A DNA stretch of 64,000 nt from Pseudomonas brassicacearum (GTDB lineage: Bacteria > Pseudomonadota > Gammaproteobacteria > Pseudomonadales > Pseudomonadaceae), in assembly GCF_003732265.1 (NCBI RefSeq), contig NZ_MOBK01000001.1:1219500-1283499 (forward strand), written 5' to 3'. Positions within the stretch are counted from its first letter, which is position 1. Every line of letters begins with the position of its first letter. Shown here one piece after another: positions 8,629-17,172 of this stretch. The notes beneath the pieces are model-generated. The model did not search any database. It was given only the letters and a program-made list of their open reading frames with translations, and was not told the origin of the DNA. The translations under genes and the position numbers were made by a program.

Positions 8629-8991
8629 TTACTTCGGCACCTCAACGTTATCCATCATCCGGTTCGCCGCCAGTTCCGCCAGCATGATGATCTGCTGGAT
8701 CGCCATGGCCGTGTGCCGATGCGGCCCTTCCAGATATGCCGCGAAATCGCTGGTCATGACACTGGCCTGGGCCAATGTCTCACAGGTGTGGGCCAACAGG
8801 TCTTCGTCTCGCAGATTCGGTGCGAGCATGAACATCGTGCTGGGTTTGCGGGTGGCCGGGGATTTGATGGCGCCGGGGTTGAGGTAGTGATCGAGGGCGC
8901 GTTCGGCGGCTTCGTGGAATTTCTTTGAATCGACTGATTCGTAGGGGGATGCCGGATCTGTGTCTGGCGGATTTGGCGTTACCTTGAACAT
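8629..8991 (-). CDS. DUF6124 family protein
   Basis: A 120-residue acidic, helical protein with no signal peptide or membrane segment. The N-terminus (MFKVTPNPPDTDPASPYES) and the stretch KKFHEAAERALDHYL, followed by a second helical half ending in AMAIQQIIMLAELAANRMMD, are typical of a Pseudomonas family, often multicopy, of unknown function (DUF6124, earlier DUF3077). AAAGGT precedes the ATG. The gene is preceded by an unusually structured leader of about 270 bases, described separately. No function should be assigned. Confidence 0.85.
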   Translation of the reverse strand: MFKVTPNPPDTDPASPYESVDSKKFHEAAERALDHYLNPGAIKSPATRKPSTMFMLAPNLRDEDLLAHTCETLAQASVMTSDFAAYLEGPHRHTAMAIQQIIMLAELAANRMMDNVEVPK

Positions 8992-9265
8992 ATTTACCTT
9001 TCTTCCTTATCGGGCAGCCACGCCTCGCTACTAATACGAGGGGTGGCGGCTGTACGCAGGTTAGTAGACCGGGGAAAAAGGCAAAGCCGGCGCGCCCGAG
9101 GGCGCCCTGCGCACAGCCACCATCAAATACAGGCATGGAAATACCTGTCTGACAGACGCTTGTGCAGCCTTCATATCCTCGGGCTACTAAACCCGATCAC
9201 TGGGAATCAGTGACGGGAATCAAGTTACCGAGGGCGTCCGAAGCGCACAAGCCGGCGGATTCTGG
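8992..9265 (-). promoter_or_regulatory. Structured leader of the DUF6124 gene, candidate RNA switch
   Basis: Read on the minus strand toward the gene. First, a hairpin CCCG-TCACTG / CAGTGA-TCGGG (about 9215-9190). Next, a hairpin TCGGG / CCCGA with TTTAGTAG in its loop (loop 9191-9184). Then a long imperfect stem, GGTGGCTGTGCGCAGG (about 9121-9106) with CCTGCGTACAGCCGCCACC (9060-9042), enclosing a GC-rich hairpin (GCGCC/GGCGC) and the 7-mer CTACTAA (9067-9061). Last, a hairpin CCTCG / CGAGG with TATTAGTAG in its loop (TTAGTAG 9034-9028), about 37 bases before the start codon. TTAGTAG is the exact complement of CTACTAA, so the middle copy can pair with either loop but not both. All of this is visible in the sequence; a regulatory role is inference. 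An open frame running through it (from 9136) looks like a by-product. Confidence 0.5.
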
Positions 9266-9577
9266 CGTAGTCGTAGGTAATGGCGCAAGGCGTTGTAGCT
9301 TTCAGGAAGTATCCTTAAACACCTTTAAACATGTGCTCGAATTTGAGACCGCCATCGCGGGCAAGCCACGCTCCCACAGGGTCGGCGGTGATCACAAAAT
9401 TGTGAACCGGGCATCGCAATGACACCTGACGGGGAACGAGTGGCATTTCGGCCATTTTCCACGCTTTTTTTGCAGCCAGACTTCGTATCGCCACCCGCCT
9501 TCTAGACTCATCGAATCAAGCGCAGCCACCTTCCGTGCGCTTTTCACTACGCTGATGAAAAACAAGGAAAAAATACC
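9266..9577. other. Intergenic stretch with one degenerate REP
   Basis: Contains a single REP copy (about 9350-9380, ATCGCGGGCAAGCCACGCTC), with no inverted partner, and AT-rich sequence likely to hold promoters for the DUF6124 gene (leftward) and the unknown membrane protein (rightward). No open frame or other signal was seen. Confidence 0.5.
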
Positions 9578-10162
9578 TTGAAGGCTTCGGCAATCTGTTT
9601 CGCCGGCGGCGTACTGTTTTCGGTGGGCGCTTCTGCCACCGGGATCATTCCTGTCCTCGACCTCGATTTCACCCGGTCAGCCGATCAGACCTTGAAACAG
9701 CTCAATATCAACGATGCGTGCATTGTGGCGGCGCCCGACCCCGTCGCGTTCACCTATTGCCGGGAAGGCTCGACCACCCTGTGGAAGTATCAGGCTGTTG
9801 ACCTGGAACAACAGTCGGCAATCCACGTGGGTGCCCGACAGCCCAATATGCAGACCGGGCAAATCAGCGTGCTGGAAGTCAACAGCGCGGCGTGCCTGGA
9901 GGAAATGGAGTCCGACACTAAACCGGCCATGATCTGCAGGGCGATACTCAGCCTGGTTGTACTGATGCTGCTGATTGGCTCGCGATACACCTACAAGGTC
10001 ATTCGCCACCACTACGATCAACGCTCAGCGTTGTCGGACCCCTTCTGGCAACCACCGCTCGAGCCTGTGCCGCCGGCGCACCATGCCATGGGCAAGGCAT
10101 TAGGCTCATTTGCAATCGCCGCTTTGCTGGCCCTCGTTTATTGCTGCTGCGCCTTTATCTGA
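9578..10162 (+). CDS. Unknown membrane protein
   Basis: A 194-residue frame starting at TTG with AAGGA 9-10 bases upstream; no better start is present. Residues 1-20 look like a signal peptide ending near GASA. A soluble region of about 95 residues follows, with four cysteines (INDACIV, TYCREGS, AACLEE, MICRA) that could form disulfides if periplasmic. A membrane segment lies at about 122-138 (LSLVVLMLLIGSRYTY), and a second at the C-terminus (SFAIAALLALVYCCCAFI) ends in a run of cysteines. I do not recognise the family. It is transcribed alone, ahead of the permease. Confidence 0.55.
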   Translation: MKASAICFAGGVLFSVGASATGIIPVLDLDFTRSADQTLKQLNINDACIVAAPDPVAFTYCREGSTTLWKYQAVDLEQQSAIHVGARQPNMQTGQISVLEVNSAACLEEMESDTKPAMICRAILSLVVLMLLIGSRYTYKVIRHHYDQRSALSDPFWQPPLEPVPPAHHAMGKALGSFAIAALLALVYCCCAFI

Positions 10163-10361
10163 CGTCTACGCTGCGCAAAACCCACGCACCACAGGATGAA
10201 AATCCGCCTCTCCCAGTTTCAAAAACAACGACATCCCGTACCTCTGTGCGACAACCCTTATCCCTGCACGAAAATTACTTTCGCCTCGTTTGAAAATCAC
10301 CTCTCGAAATGTTTTAAGAGTTTCACAATCCATTCGACGTGACCCTTTCGAGGAGTACCGC

Positions 10362-11711
10362 ATGACCCTGTCCTTCGGCTATTGGCTGCTGGTGTATGCC
10401 GCCATCGCCATCATTGCGCTGATCGTGCTGATCGCCCGTTACCGACTCAATCCCTTCATCGTCATCACCCTGGTGTCCATCGGCCTGGCCTTGCTGGCCG
10501 GGATGCCGGCGTCCGGTGTGGTCGGCGCCTACGAGGCCGGGGTTGGCAAAACCCTTGGGCATATTGCGCTGGTGGTGGCGCTGGGCACCATGCTCGGGAA
10601 GATGATGGCCGAGTCCGGCGGTGCCGAGCAGGTAGCACGCACGCTGATCGACCGTTTCGGCGAGAAGAACGCGCACTGGGCGATGGTGTGCATCGCGTTC
10701 CTGGTCGGGTTGCCGCTGTTCTTCGAGGTCGGTTTTGTATTGCTGGTGCCGATTGCCTTTACCGTGGCGCGGCGTGTGGGCGTGTCGATCCTGATGGTCG
10801 GCTTGCCGATGGTCGCGGGGCTCTCGGTGGTGCACGCCTTGGTGCCGCCGCACCCGGCGGCGATGCTGGCGGTGCAGGTGTATGGGGCGTCGGTCGGGCA
10901 GACGTTGATGTACGCGATTTTGATCGGCATTCCGACGGCAATCATTGCTGGACCGCTGTATGCGAAATTCATCGTGCCACGCATTCAACTGCCGGCGGAA
11001 AACCCGCTGGAACGCCAGTTCCTCGACCGCGAACCGCGCGACAGCCTGCCGGGGTTTGGCATCACCATGGCGACCATTCTGTTGCCGGTGGTGCTGATGC
11101 TGATCGGCGGCTGGGCCAACCTGATTTCCACGCCGGGCAGTGGGTTTAACCAGTTCTTGCTGTTCATCGGCAACTCGGTGATTGCCCTGTTGCTGGCGAC
11201 CCTGCTGAGCTTCTGGACCCTCGGCATCGCCCAGGGTTTCAGCCGTGAATCGATCTTGAAATTCACCAACGAATGCCTGGCACCCACCGCGAGCATCACC
11301 TTGCTGGTCGGCGCCGGCGGCGGCCTGAACCGGATTCTGGTGGACGCCGGCGTCACCGACCAGATCGTCAGCCTGGCCCACGAATTTCATTTGTCGCCGC
11401 TGATCATGGGCTGGTTGTTCGCCGCGTTGATGCGCATTGCCACCGGTTCCGCGACAGTGGCGATGACCACGGCCTCGGGGATTGTCGCGCCGGTGGCGAT
11501 TGGTCTGGGCTATCCGCACCCGGAATTGCTGGTGCTGGCGACCGGTGCCGGCTCGGTGATTTTTTCCCACGTCAACGACGGCGGGTTCTGGTTGATCAAG
11601 GAATACTTCAACATGACCGTGGCCCAGACCTTCAAGACCTGGACCGTGCTCGAGACCATCATTTCCGTGGTCGCTTTCGGTCTGACCGTGGGCCTTTCCT
11701 ACCTGATTTAA
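10362..11711 (+). CDS. GntP-family gluconate/sugar-acid permease
   Basis: 449 residues from the ATG with GAGGAG 7 bases upstream. The protein is hydrophobic throughout with about 12-14 membrane segments. It carries GntP/GntT hallmarks: RYRLNPFIVITLVSI near the start, GTMLGKMMAESGGAEQVA at about 80-100, GLPLFFEVGFVLLVPI, VPPHPAAM, and FSHVNDGGFWLIKEYFNM near the C-terminus. The family imports gluconate and related sugar acids with protons. The next gene is an outer-membrane porin, so the pair may form one uptake route. No gluconokinase or GntR regulator lies nearby, so the substrate stays open within the family. Confidence 0.88.
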   Translation: MTLSFGYWLLVYAAIAIIALIVLIARYRLNPFIVITLVSIGLALLAGMPASGVVGAYEAGVGKTLGHIALVVALGTMLGKMMAESGGAEQVARTLIDRFGEKNAHWAMVCIAFLVGLPLFFEVGFVLLVPIAFTVARRVGVSILMVGLPMVAGLSVVHALVPPHPAAMLAVQVYGASVGQTLMYAILIGIPTAIIAGPLYAKFIVPRIQLPAENPLERQFLDREPRDSLPGFGITMATILLPVVLMLIGGWANLISTPGSGFNQFLLFIGNSVIALLLATLLSFWTLGIAQGFSRESILKFTNECLAPTASITLLVGAGGGLNRILVDAGVTDQIVSLAHEFHLSPLIMGWLFAALMRIATGSATVAMTTASGIVAPVAIGLGYPHPELLVLATGAGSVIFSHVNDGGFWLIKEYFNMTVAQTFKTWTVLETIISVVAFGLTVGLSYLI

Positions 11712-11746
11712 CCGCGCGTTATTCGACTCAAAAAAATACGTCACCC

Positions 11747-11819
11747 CGACGGCCTGATGCTCAGGTCGCTCATCGGGCGCGCCCTTCTGCGCGCCGGTTT
11801 CGGGGTGGCGGCGACTCTC
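11747..11819. terminator. Inverted repeat between permease and porin genes
   Basis: CACCCCGA (about 11743-11750) and TCGGGGTG (about 11800-11807) flank a GC-rich interior with its own GGGCGCGCC / GGCGCGC pairing. There is no T run, so it may be a 3'-stabilising or attenuating hairpin rather than a full terminator. Confidence 0.35.
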
Positions 11820-11851
11820 CAAAAATCATAAGAAATCATCAGGAGCACCGT

Positions 11852-13177
11852 ATGTTCAAACGAGCCGTCCCCACCGCCCTCTTGCTGGCTGCCAGTTCCC
11901 TGTGCGCGCAGGCCGCAGACACCGCCGCGCACGGCTTTCTGGAAGACAGTAAAGCCACCCTGTCGATGCGCACCTTGTACTTCAACAGCGACAACCGCGA
12001 CGGCACCGCCGCGCCTTCGAAAACCGAAGAAACCGCTCAGGGTTTTGTGCTGCGTTATGAGTCGGGGTTCACTCAAGGTCCGGTAGGGTTCGGGCTGGAT
12101 GCGCAGGCGCTGCTCGGGATCACGCTGGACAGTGGCGATGGCCGCCACGTCGGCAGCGGCATGATCCCCACCGACGGCGAGGGTGCGGTGGGTGCCTGGA
12201 GCAGCTTCGGCCCGACGGCGAAGATGCGCATTTCCAAGACAGAATTTCGCTATGGCACCTTGCTGCCTAAATTGCCGATCCTCATCGCCAACGATGCGCG
12301 CCTGTTGCCGCAGTCATTCACTGGCGCCCAGATCACTTCGAACGACATCGAAAACCTGACCTTGACCAGCGGCGTGCTTGAACATGCCGTCGGCCGCGCT
12401 TCGACGGACCGGACCGGTCTGTCGGTCCCCGGTGCAACGCAGGACAGCAACAAGTTCTACTACGCCGGTGGTGACTACACCATCACCAAGGATTTGAAGG
12501 CGCAGTACTACTTCGCGCAGCTGGAAGAGTTCTACAACCAGAACTTCCTCGGGCTGGTCCATGTCCTGCCGATTGACGGCAACAGCTCCCTCACCACTGA
12601 CCTGCGCTACTTCAACACCACGTCGACCGGCGCCAACAGCAGCGCCGCCGGCCGGGCCCGAGGCTACGGCATGTCGGGTTACACCGAGGACAACAACGGC
12701 GAGATCGACAACAACACCTGGGCAGCGATGATCACCTACGTGAACGGCGGCCATTCGGTGTCGCTGGGGCATCAACAGGTGAGCGATGGCAGCAACTTCG
12801 TCCAGCCGAACCAGGGCAGCCTGGTGGACAAAGGCGCTGGTGGCGGCAGCGTTTACCTGCCCACGGACAAGATGATCCAGAACTTTGCCCGCGCCGGTGA
12901 ACAGACCAACTTCGGTCAGTACACCTATGACTTCGCGCCCTTGGGCGTGCCGGGGTTGAAGGCGTCGGTGGTGTACCTCAAGGGCACGGATATCAAGGCC
13001 CGCAACGCCAGCGATCAGTCCGAGTGGGAGCGCGACATGACCCTGGACTACGTGCTGCAATCGGGCACGCTCAAGGGGCTCGGGTTCACTGTGCGTAACG
13101 CCAAGTCCAACACCGATGCCGGGCGCAACGTCGATCAAAACCGGTTTATCGTCAACTACACGATCTCGCTGTTGTAA
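11852..13177 (+). CDS. OprD-family outer-membrane porin
   Basis: 441 residues starting at the ATG with AGGAGC 8 bases upstream. A signal peptide ends near AQA (about residue 22). The mature part starts ADTAAHGFLEDSKATLSMRTLYFNSDNRDG, the standard OprD opening strand. It contains the family motifs KMRISKTEFRYGTLLPKLPILIANDARLLPQ and FGQYTYDFAPLGVPGLKASVVYLKG, and it ends in hydrophobic RFIVNYTISLL. It forms a substrate-selective channel for small acids or basic amino acids. It lies 140 bases after the GntP-type permease, so it probably admits the same sugar acid. An extended frame upstream overlaps the permease and is not real coding. Confidence 0.88.
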   Translation: MFKRAVPTALLLAASSLCAQAADTAAHGFLEDSKATLSMRTLYFNSDNRDGTAAPSKTEETAQGFVLRYESGFTQGPVGFGLDAQALLGITLDSGDGRHVGSGMIPTDGEGAVGAWSSFGPTAKMRISKTEFRYGTLLPKLPILIANDARLLPQSFTGAQITSNDIENLTLTSGVLEHAVGRASTDRTGLSVPGATQDSNKFYYAGGDYTITKDLKAQYYFAQLEEFYNQNFLGLVHVLPIDGNSSLTTDLRYFNTTSTGANSSAAGRARGYGMSGYTEDNNGEIDNNTWAAMITYVNGGHSVSLGHQQVSDGSNFVQPNQGSLVDKGAGGGSVYLPTDKMIQNFARAGEQTNFGQYTYDFAPLGVPGLKASVVYLKGTDIKARNASDQSEWERDMTLDYVLQSGTLKGLGFTVRNAKSNTDAGRNVDQNRFIVNYTISLL

Positions 13178-13200
13178 CCACCCTTAAGAAACACATGCCC

Positions 13201-13337
13201 CCTGTAGCAGCTGCCGAAGGCTGCGTCCGGCTGCGCAGCAGTCGTAAATCCTAACGGCGCGGATTTCCTGAAATACCGCATCGTCTGATTTTACGTCTGC
13301 TTCGCAGCCGGACGCAGCCTTCGGCAGCTGCTACAGG
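13201..13337. repeat. Long inverted repeat, third repeat family
   Basis: CCTGTAGCAGCTGCCGAAGG...CGTCCGGCTGCG and its complement form arms of about 35 bases around a spacer of about 65 bases. This GCAGCTGCCGAAGGCTGCG type is another widespread Pseudomonas intergenic repeat. It follows the porin gene. Confidence 0.75.
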
Positions 13338-13390
13338 GGTTCGCGTTTCGGTCATTGATTGGGGGGCTGTGTGATGGCGAGTGGATATCT

Positions 13391-13449
13391 GCACGAAGCT
13401 GATTATGCTTCAAGTAATCCGGCAGAAATGCCGGCGCCCTGCTTCGTGC
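13391..13449 (+). promoter_or_regulatory. Nested hairpins upstream of the MHS transporter
   Basis: Outer arms GCACGAAGC (13391-13399) and GCTTCGTGC (13441-13449) are a perfect 9-bp pair. Inside is a second hairpin, CCGGC-AGAAAT-GCCGG (13419-13434). The element ends 94 bases before the transporter start. It may be a structured leader or a binding-site pair. No known riboswitch was recognised. Confidence 0.35.
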
Positions 13450-13543
13450 AATATGCAATCCGACGACATCAGCCCCAGGGCCTGGGTGCGGCAATTGATG
13501 AGAGGTACTCCGGCCTATAACAAGAGCAAGACGGAGAACACTC

Positions 13544-15220
13544 ATGGCCGTAATCGACACTACCACCACGGGCCGCGCGCCCGGGCACGGCATCACCAAG
13601 GAGGAGCGCAAAGTCATTTTCGCTTCGTCCCTGGGCACCGTATTCGAATGGTATGACTTCTACCTTTACGGCTCTCTCGCCGCGATCATCGCCAAGCACT
13701 TCTTTGCCGGCGTCAACGAGACCACGGCGTTCATCTTCGCCCTGCTCGCCTTCGCCGCGGGCTTCGCCGTGAGGCCTTTCGGCGCCATCGTGTTTGGCCG
13801 GTTGGGCGACATGATCGGGCGCAAGCACACCTTCCTCATCACCATTGTCATCATGGGCATCTCCACCGCCATCGTCGGCTTCCTGCCCGGCTACGCCACC
13901 ATCGGCGTGGCGGCGCCCGTCATCCTGATCACCCTGCGCCTGTTGCAAGGCCTGGCGCTGGGCGGTGAATACGGCGGCGCGGCGACGTACGTGGCTGAAC
14001 ATGCGCCGCCCGGCAGGCGTGGTTACTTCACCTCGTGGATTCAGACTACCGCGACTCTCGGCCTGTTTCTGTCGCTGCTGGTGATTCTTGCCTGCCGCAC
14101 CCTGCTCGGCACTGAAGCGTTCGAAGCCTGGGGCTGGCGGATTCCGTTCCTGCTGTCGATCCTGCTGCTGATTGTCTCGGTGTACATCCGCCTGCAACTC
14201 AGTGAGTCGCCGGTGTTCAAGAAAATGAAGGAAGAAGGCAAGGCGTCGAAGGCGCCGCTGACCGAGTCTTTCGCCCGTTGGGGCAACTTGAAAATCGTCA
14301 TCATGGCGTTGCTCGGCGGGACGGCCGGCCAGGCCGTGGTCTGGTACACCGGGCAGTTCTATGCACTGTTTTTCCTGCTGCAAACCCTGAAAATCGACCC
14401 GCAAACCGCCAACCTGTTGATTGCCGGTTCGCTGCTGATCGGTACGCCGTTCTTCGTGATATTTGGCAGCCTGTCCGACCGCATCGGCCGCAAGGGCATC
14501 ATCATGGCCGGCTGCATCCTGGCGGCGCTGACCTATTTCCCGATCTTCCACGCGTTGACCCAGTACGGTAACCCCGACGTGTTCGTGGCGCAGGAGAAGA
14601 ACCCGGTCACAGTGATCGCCGACCCGGGCCAGTGTTCGTTCCAGTTCGACCCGGTGGGCAAGGCTAGATTCACCAGTTCCTGCGACCTCGCCAAGACCCT
14701 GCTGGCGAAGCGGGCCATCCCCTACAAAAACCAGAAGGCTGAACCGGGCACCGTCGCGCAGGTACGCATCGGCGACAAAGTGGTCCAGAGTTTCGAGGGC
14801 ACGACCCTGCCGGCCGCCGACTTCAAGACCCGCAACGACGCCTTCACCGCCACCCTCGCCACAGCCCTGAAGGAAGCCGGGTACCCCGAGAAAGCTGACC
14901 CGGCGAAGACCAACTACCCGATGGTGTTGCTGCTGCTGACCGTCCTCGTGATCTACGTGACCATGGTCTACGGGCCTATCGCCGCGTGGCTGGTGGAACT
15001 GTTCCCGGCGCGCATCCGCTACACCTCGATGTCGCTGCCGTACCACATCGGCAACGGCTGGTTCGGCGGGTTCCTGCCGACGGTGGCCTTCGCCATGGTC
15101 GCGGCCACCGGCGACATCTATTACGGGTTGTGGTATCCGATCGTGATCGCGGTGATGACGGCGATTCTCGGCACGTTTTTCCTGCCGGAAACCAAGGACC
15201 GCGAGCTTCATCACACCTGA
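13544..15220 (+). CDS. MHS-family MFS transporter with a large soluble insertion
   Basis: 558 residues, well above the usual 430-450 of the metabolite:H+ symporter family (ShiA/ProP/KgtP). Family marks: SSLGTVFEWYDFYLYG at about 30, AVRPFGAIVFGRLGDMIGRKHTF at about 85, RLLQGLALGGEYGG at about 130, and the second-half loop GSLSDRIGRKG at about 310. The extra length is one soluble stretch at about 345-455, from NPDVFVAQEK to EKADPAKTNYP, with two cysteines (GQCSF, SSCDL). By topology it should lie in the periplasm. The insertion occurs in a subset of the family; its role is not known to me. The convergent neighbour is a GlxA-type regulator. The substrate is unknown, probably an organic acid or a betaine-like solute. 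Confidence 0.85.
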   Translation: MAVIDTTTTGRAPGHGITKEERKVIFASSLGTVFEWYDFYLYGSLAAIIAKHFFAGVNETTAFIFALLAFAAGFAVRPFGAIVFGRLGDMIGRKHTFLITIVIMGISTAIVGFLPGYATIGVAAPVILITLRLLQGLALGGEYGGAATYVAEHAPPGRRGYFTSWIQTTATLGLFLSLLVILACRTLLGTEAFEAWGWRIPFLLSILLLIVSVYIRLQLSESPVFKKMKEEGKASKAPLTESFARWGNLKIVIMALLGGTAGQAVVWYTGQFYALFFLLQTLKIDPQTANLLIAGSLLIGTPFFVIFGSLSDRIGRKGIIMAGCILAALTYFPIFHALTQYGNPDVFVAQEKNPVTVIADPGQCSFQFDPVGKARFTSSCDLAKTLLAKRAIPYKNQKAEPGTVAQVRIGDKVVQSFEGTTLPAADFKTRNDAFTATLATALKEAGYPEKADPAKTNYPMVLLLLTVLVIYVTMVYGPIAAWLVELFPARIRYTSMSLPYHIGNGWFGGFLPTVAFAMVAATGDIYYGLWYPIVIAVMTAILGTFFLPETKDRELHHT

Positions 15221-15230
15221 GATGAGCCGC

Positions 15231-15255
15231 CGCCCTCTCCTGCCGGGAGAGGGCG
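15231..15255. terminator. Strong hairpin between convergent genes
   Basis: CGCCCTCTCC and GGGAGAGGGCG pair around a 4-base loop between the MHS transporter and the GlxA-type regulator. It lacks a T run. It probably serves as a 3' hairpin for both genes. Confidence 0.5.
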
Positions 15256-15263
15256 TAGCGGGT

Positions 15264-16247
15264 TCATTTGACCAGCCGTTTTTCCTTGGACGGCCGGTAG
15301 CCGAAGTACGAGCTGTAGCACTTGCTGAAATGGCTCGGCGAGACAAACCCGCACGCCACCAGCACGTCCACTTGGGACAGTTCGGTGTGCTGCAGCAGCC
15401 GACGCGCCTCGGTGATGCGCAGTTCCATGTAATAGCGCTGCGGCGTGGTGCCCAGTTGCTCCTTGAACAGGCGCTCCAGTTGTCGACGTGAGCGGCCGGC
15501 GTAGACCGCCAGCTGTTCCAGCTCCAGCGGTTCTTCGAGGTTGGCGTCCATCAGCTTGACCACCTCGCGCAACGGCGCGCTGACGCAGATGTTTTCCGCC
15601 GGTTTGATCCGCCGGTAGCGCGACTCTTCAAACGCCAGAATGTCTTCGATGCCCTCGACCAGGGCTTTGTCGTGCAGCCCTTTGATCCAGTCCAGCGCCA
15701 TGTGGAAAGCCCCCGCAGGGCTCGACGCCGTGAGGCGGTCGCGATCAATCACATAGGGTTCGCTGGTGACCTGCGCCGCTTTGGACACTTCCGCCAGTGC
15801 CGGCCGATGCTCGGGGTGAATGGCGCAACGATAACCGTCCAGCAGGCCGGCGCTGCCGAGGAACCAGGCGCCATTCCACAGCCCGGCGAGGGTGACGCCG
15901 CGCTCTGCCGCCGCTCTGAGCAAGTGGACGAAGTCATCGCCGGCCTTCAGCTCCGTGCGGTAGCCGCCACACACCACCAGCAGGTCCAGTTGCTGAATTG
16001 CCGCGGCATCGAAACGCGCGTCAGGCCGAATCACCAGGCCCAGGTCACTGACCACCTCGCCGTCATGTAAGCCAAACGTTCGGGACGTAAACAAGCCGGG
16101 GCGCAGCAGATTCGCGGTGACGATCGTGTCCAGCGCCTGGGTGAACGCCGGCAGCGAGAAGTGTTCGAGCAGCAAAAAGCCCGTGCGCGTCATCGGCACA
16201 GGCTTGTCCGCAGGTTCGTTGAGATAGCGGAGGTTTTTACCTTTCAT
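15264..16247 (-). CDS. GlxA-family transcriptional regulator (DJ-1-like domain plus AraC HTH)
   Basis: About 327 residues from the internal ATG (MKGKNLRYLNE); a longer frame from 16289 is less likely. The N-terminal half (about 20-190) is a DJ-1/PfpI-like sensor domain. The site that is cysteine in the enzymes reads LWNGAWFLGSAGLLDG, with Asn instead of Cys, so it is non-catalytic. The C-terminal part (about 225-320) is an AraC double HTH (LELEQLAVYAGRSRRQLERLFKEQLG and VDVLVACGFVSPSHFSKCYSSYFG). Relatives in Pseudomonas control use of quaternary amines, carnitine and arginine. It faces the MHS transporter and may regulate it. The ligand is unknown. Confidence 0.85.
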   Translation of the reverse strand: MKGKNLRYLNEPADKPVPMTRTGFLLLEHFSLPAFTQALDTIVTANLLRPGLFTSRTFGLHDGEVVSDLGLVIRPDARFDAAAIQQLDLLVVCGGYRTELKAGDDFVHLLRAAAERGVTLAGLWNGAWFLGSAGLLDGYRCAIHPEHRPALAEVSKAAQVTSEPYVIDRDRLTASSPAGAFHMALDWIKGLHDKALVEGIEDILAFEESRYRRIKPAENICVSAPLREVVKLMDANLEEPLELEQLAVYAGRSRRQLERLFKEQLGTTPQRYYMELRITEARRLLQHTELSQVDVLVACGFVSPSHFSKCYSSYFGYRPSKEKRLVK

Positions 16248-16398
16248 GCCGCCGCTGAATTGCCGTCGTTCGATCAATGTCCGACCCACTCGATGAAAGT
16301 CAAAACCCGTGGAGCCATTATGCGACAGATCAGGCGGGCTGGAAGCCGGTCGACGTCATGTTGGCGAGGCGGCGTGCCTTTTTGTCCGCTGACCGTCT

Positions 16399-17172
16399 TC
16401 AGAGATTGCGCGACAGCGCCCGGCGTACGCTGTCGCTGTTCAGCGCAGGGCTTTGTGCCGGAGTATCGACGCTGCTCTGAACCGCTTTCGCTTCGTCAAC
16501 AGGGCTTTCTTCCTCAATCACAACGTCTGCCTCGACAAAGAGCTCTACCTGTGCAGAAGGTTGCACCACGTGGGCAGGACTTGGCGCCCGGCTGCGGTTA
16601 CCGGCCTGGGTGTCCAGTTTGTCGATGTAGGCATTCAAATCGCTGACCAGCAGTTTCTTGCGCTGGGAGCCCTGGTACCACGCGTAGCAAAAATAGCCCG
16701 CCCCCGCCAGGATACCCAGCCCGCCTGTAGCCAGACCCGCGACGCACAACCCGGACACGATCATCACGGTCTTCCAGTTGAAGGGCGCCAGCTCCAGCTC
16801 GGTATGCAGCGCGTTGGCGTCACGCAACACCCAACGTTTGGACGCCGTGTGATTCTGCAGAATGGTGTGCAAGGGCGAACCATCCTTTTTCAACGCACTG
16901 ATCAACGAGACTTCCTGACCCGTGCGTAATGGAATGTCCACGCCACGCAGCTTTACATCGTGCTCGACGCCGTCCGGGGTCTTGACCCAGAACTCATGAG
17001 TGATGATCGACACCGAACTGATACGCACCGGCGTTACTTCACTGTCCTTGCCGTTCACATGAACGCCACCGGTGGACGTCACGCGGGTTTCGCTGAGCTT
17101 TTCGCTGCCCACCACTTCACCGCTCAAGACTGTGAAAACAACGGTTGTATCGCCATGGGTGAAGGTGTGCAT
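16399..17172 (-). CDS. Unknown protein with one or two membrane segments
   Basis: A 257-residue frame with a good start (MHTFTHGDTTVVFTV). The first 125 residues look like a beta-rich soluble domain (SETRVTSTGGVHVNG, THEFWVKTPDGVEHDVKLRGVDIPLRTGQEVSLI). A hydrophobic hairpin lies at about 132-165 (MIVSGLCVAGLATGGLGILAGAGYFCYAW), followed by a charged, Pro/Ser-rich tail of about 85 residues ending RRALSRNL. I have seen similar start sequences in other proteobacterial proteins of unknown function and can name no activity. It is monocistronic, and both neighbours are regulators. Confidence 0.7.
   Translation of the reverse strand: MHTFTHGDTTVVFTVLSGEVVGSEKLSETRVTSTGGVHVNGKDSEVTPVRISSVSIITHEFWVKTPDGVEHDVKLRGVDIPLRTGQEVSLISALKKDGSPLHTILQNHTASKRWVLRDANALHTELELAPFNWKTVMIVSGLCVAGLATGGLGILAGAGYFCYAWYQGSQRKKLLVSDLNAYIDKLDTQAGNRSRAPSPAHVVQPSAQVELFVEADVVIEEESPVDEAKAVQSSVDTPAQSPALNSDSVRRALSRNL

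Noticed and set aside
8780..9136. 118-codon frame covering the DUF6124 leader and part of the gene
   Set aside because: It overlaps the real gene in another frame, and its only protein-like part lies in the structured leader; treated as by-product of the RNA element.
13469..15346. A 625-codon frame opposite the MHS transporter
   Set aside because: It runs antisense through a well-defined transporter and across the end of the neighbouring gene; composition is Gly/Arg/Gln-rich without motifs.
16277..16480. 67-codon frame MSDPLDESQNPWSHYATD... divergent from the GlxA-type regulator
   Set aside because: The first 40 residues look protein-like, but there is no ribosome site, it starts 30 bases from the regulator start, and its end overlaps the unknown membrane protein antisense. 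It could be a remnant; too weak to list.
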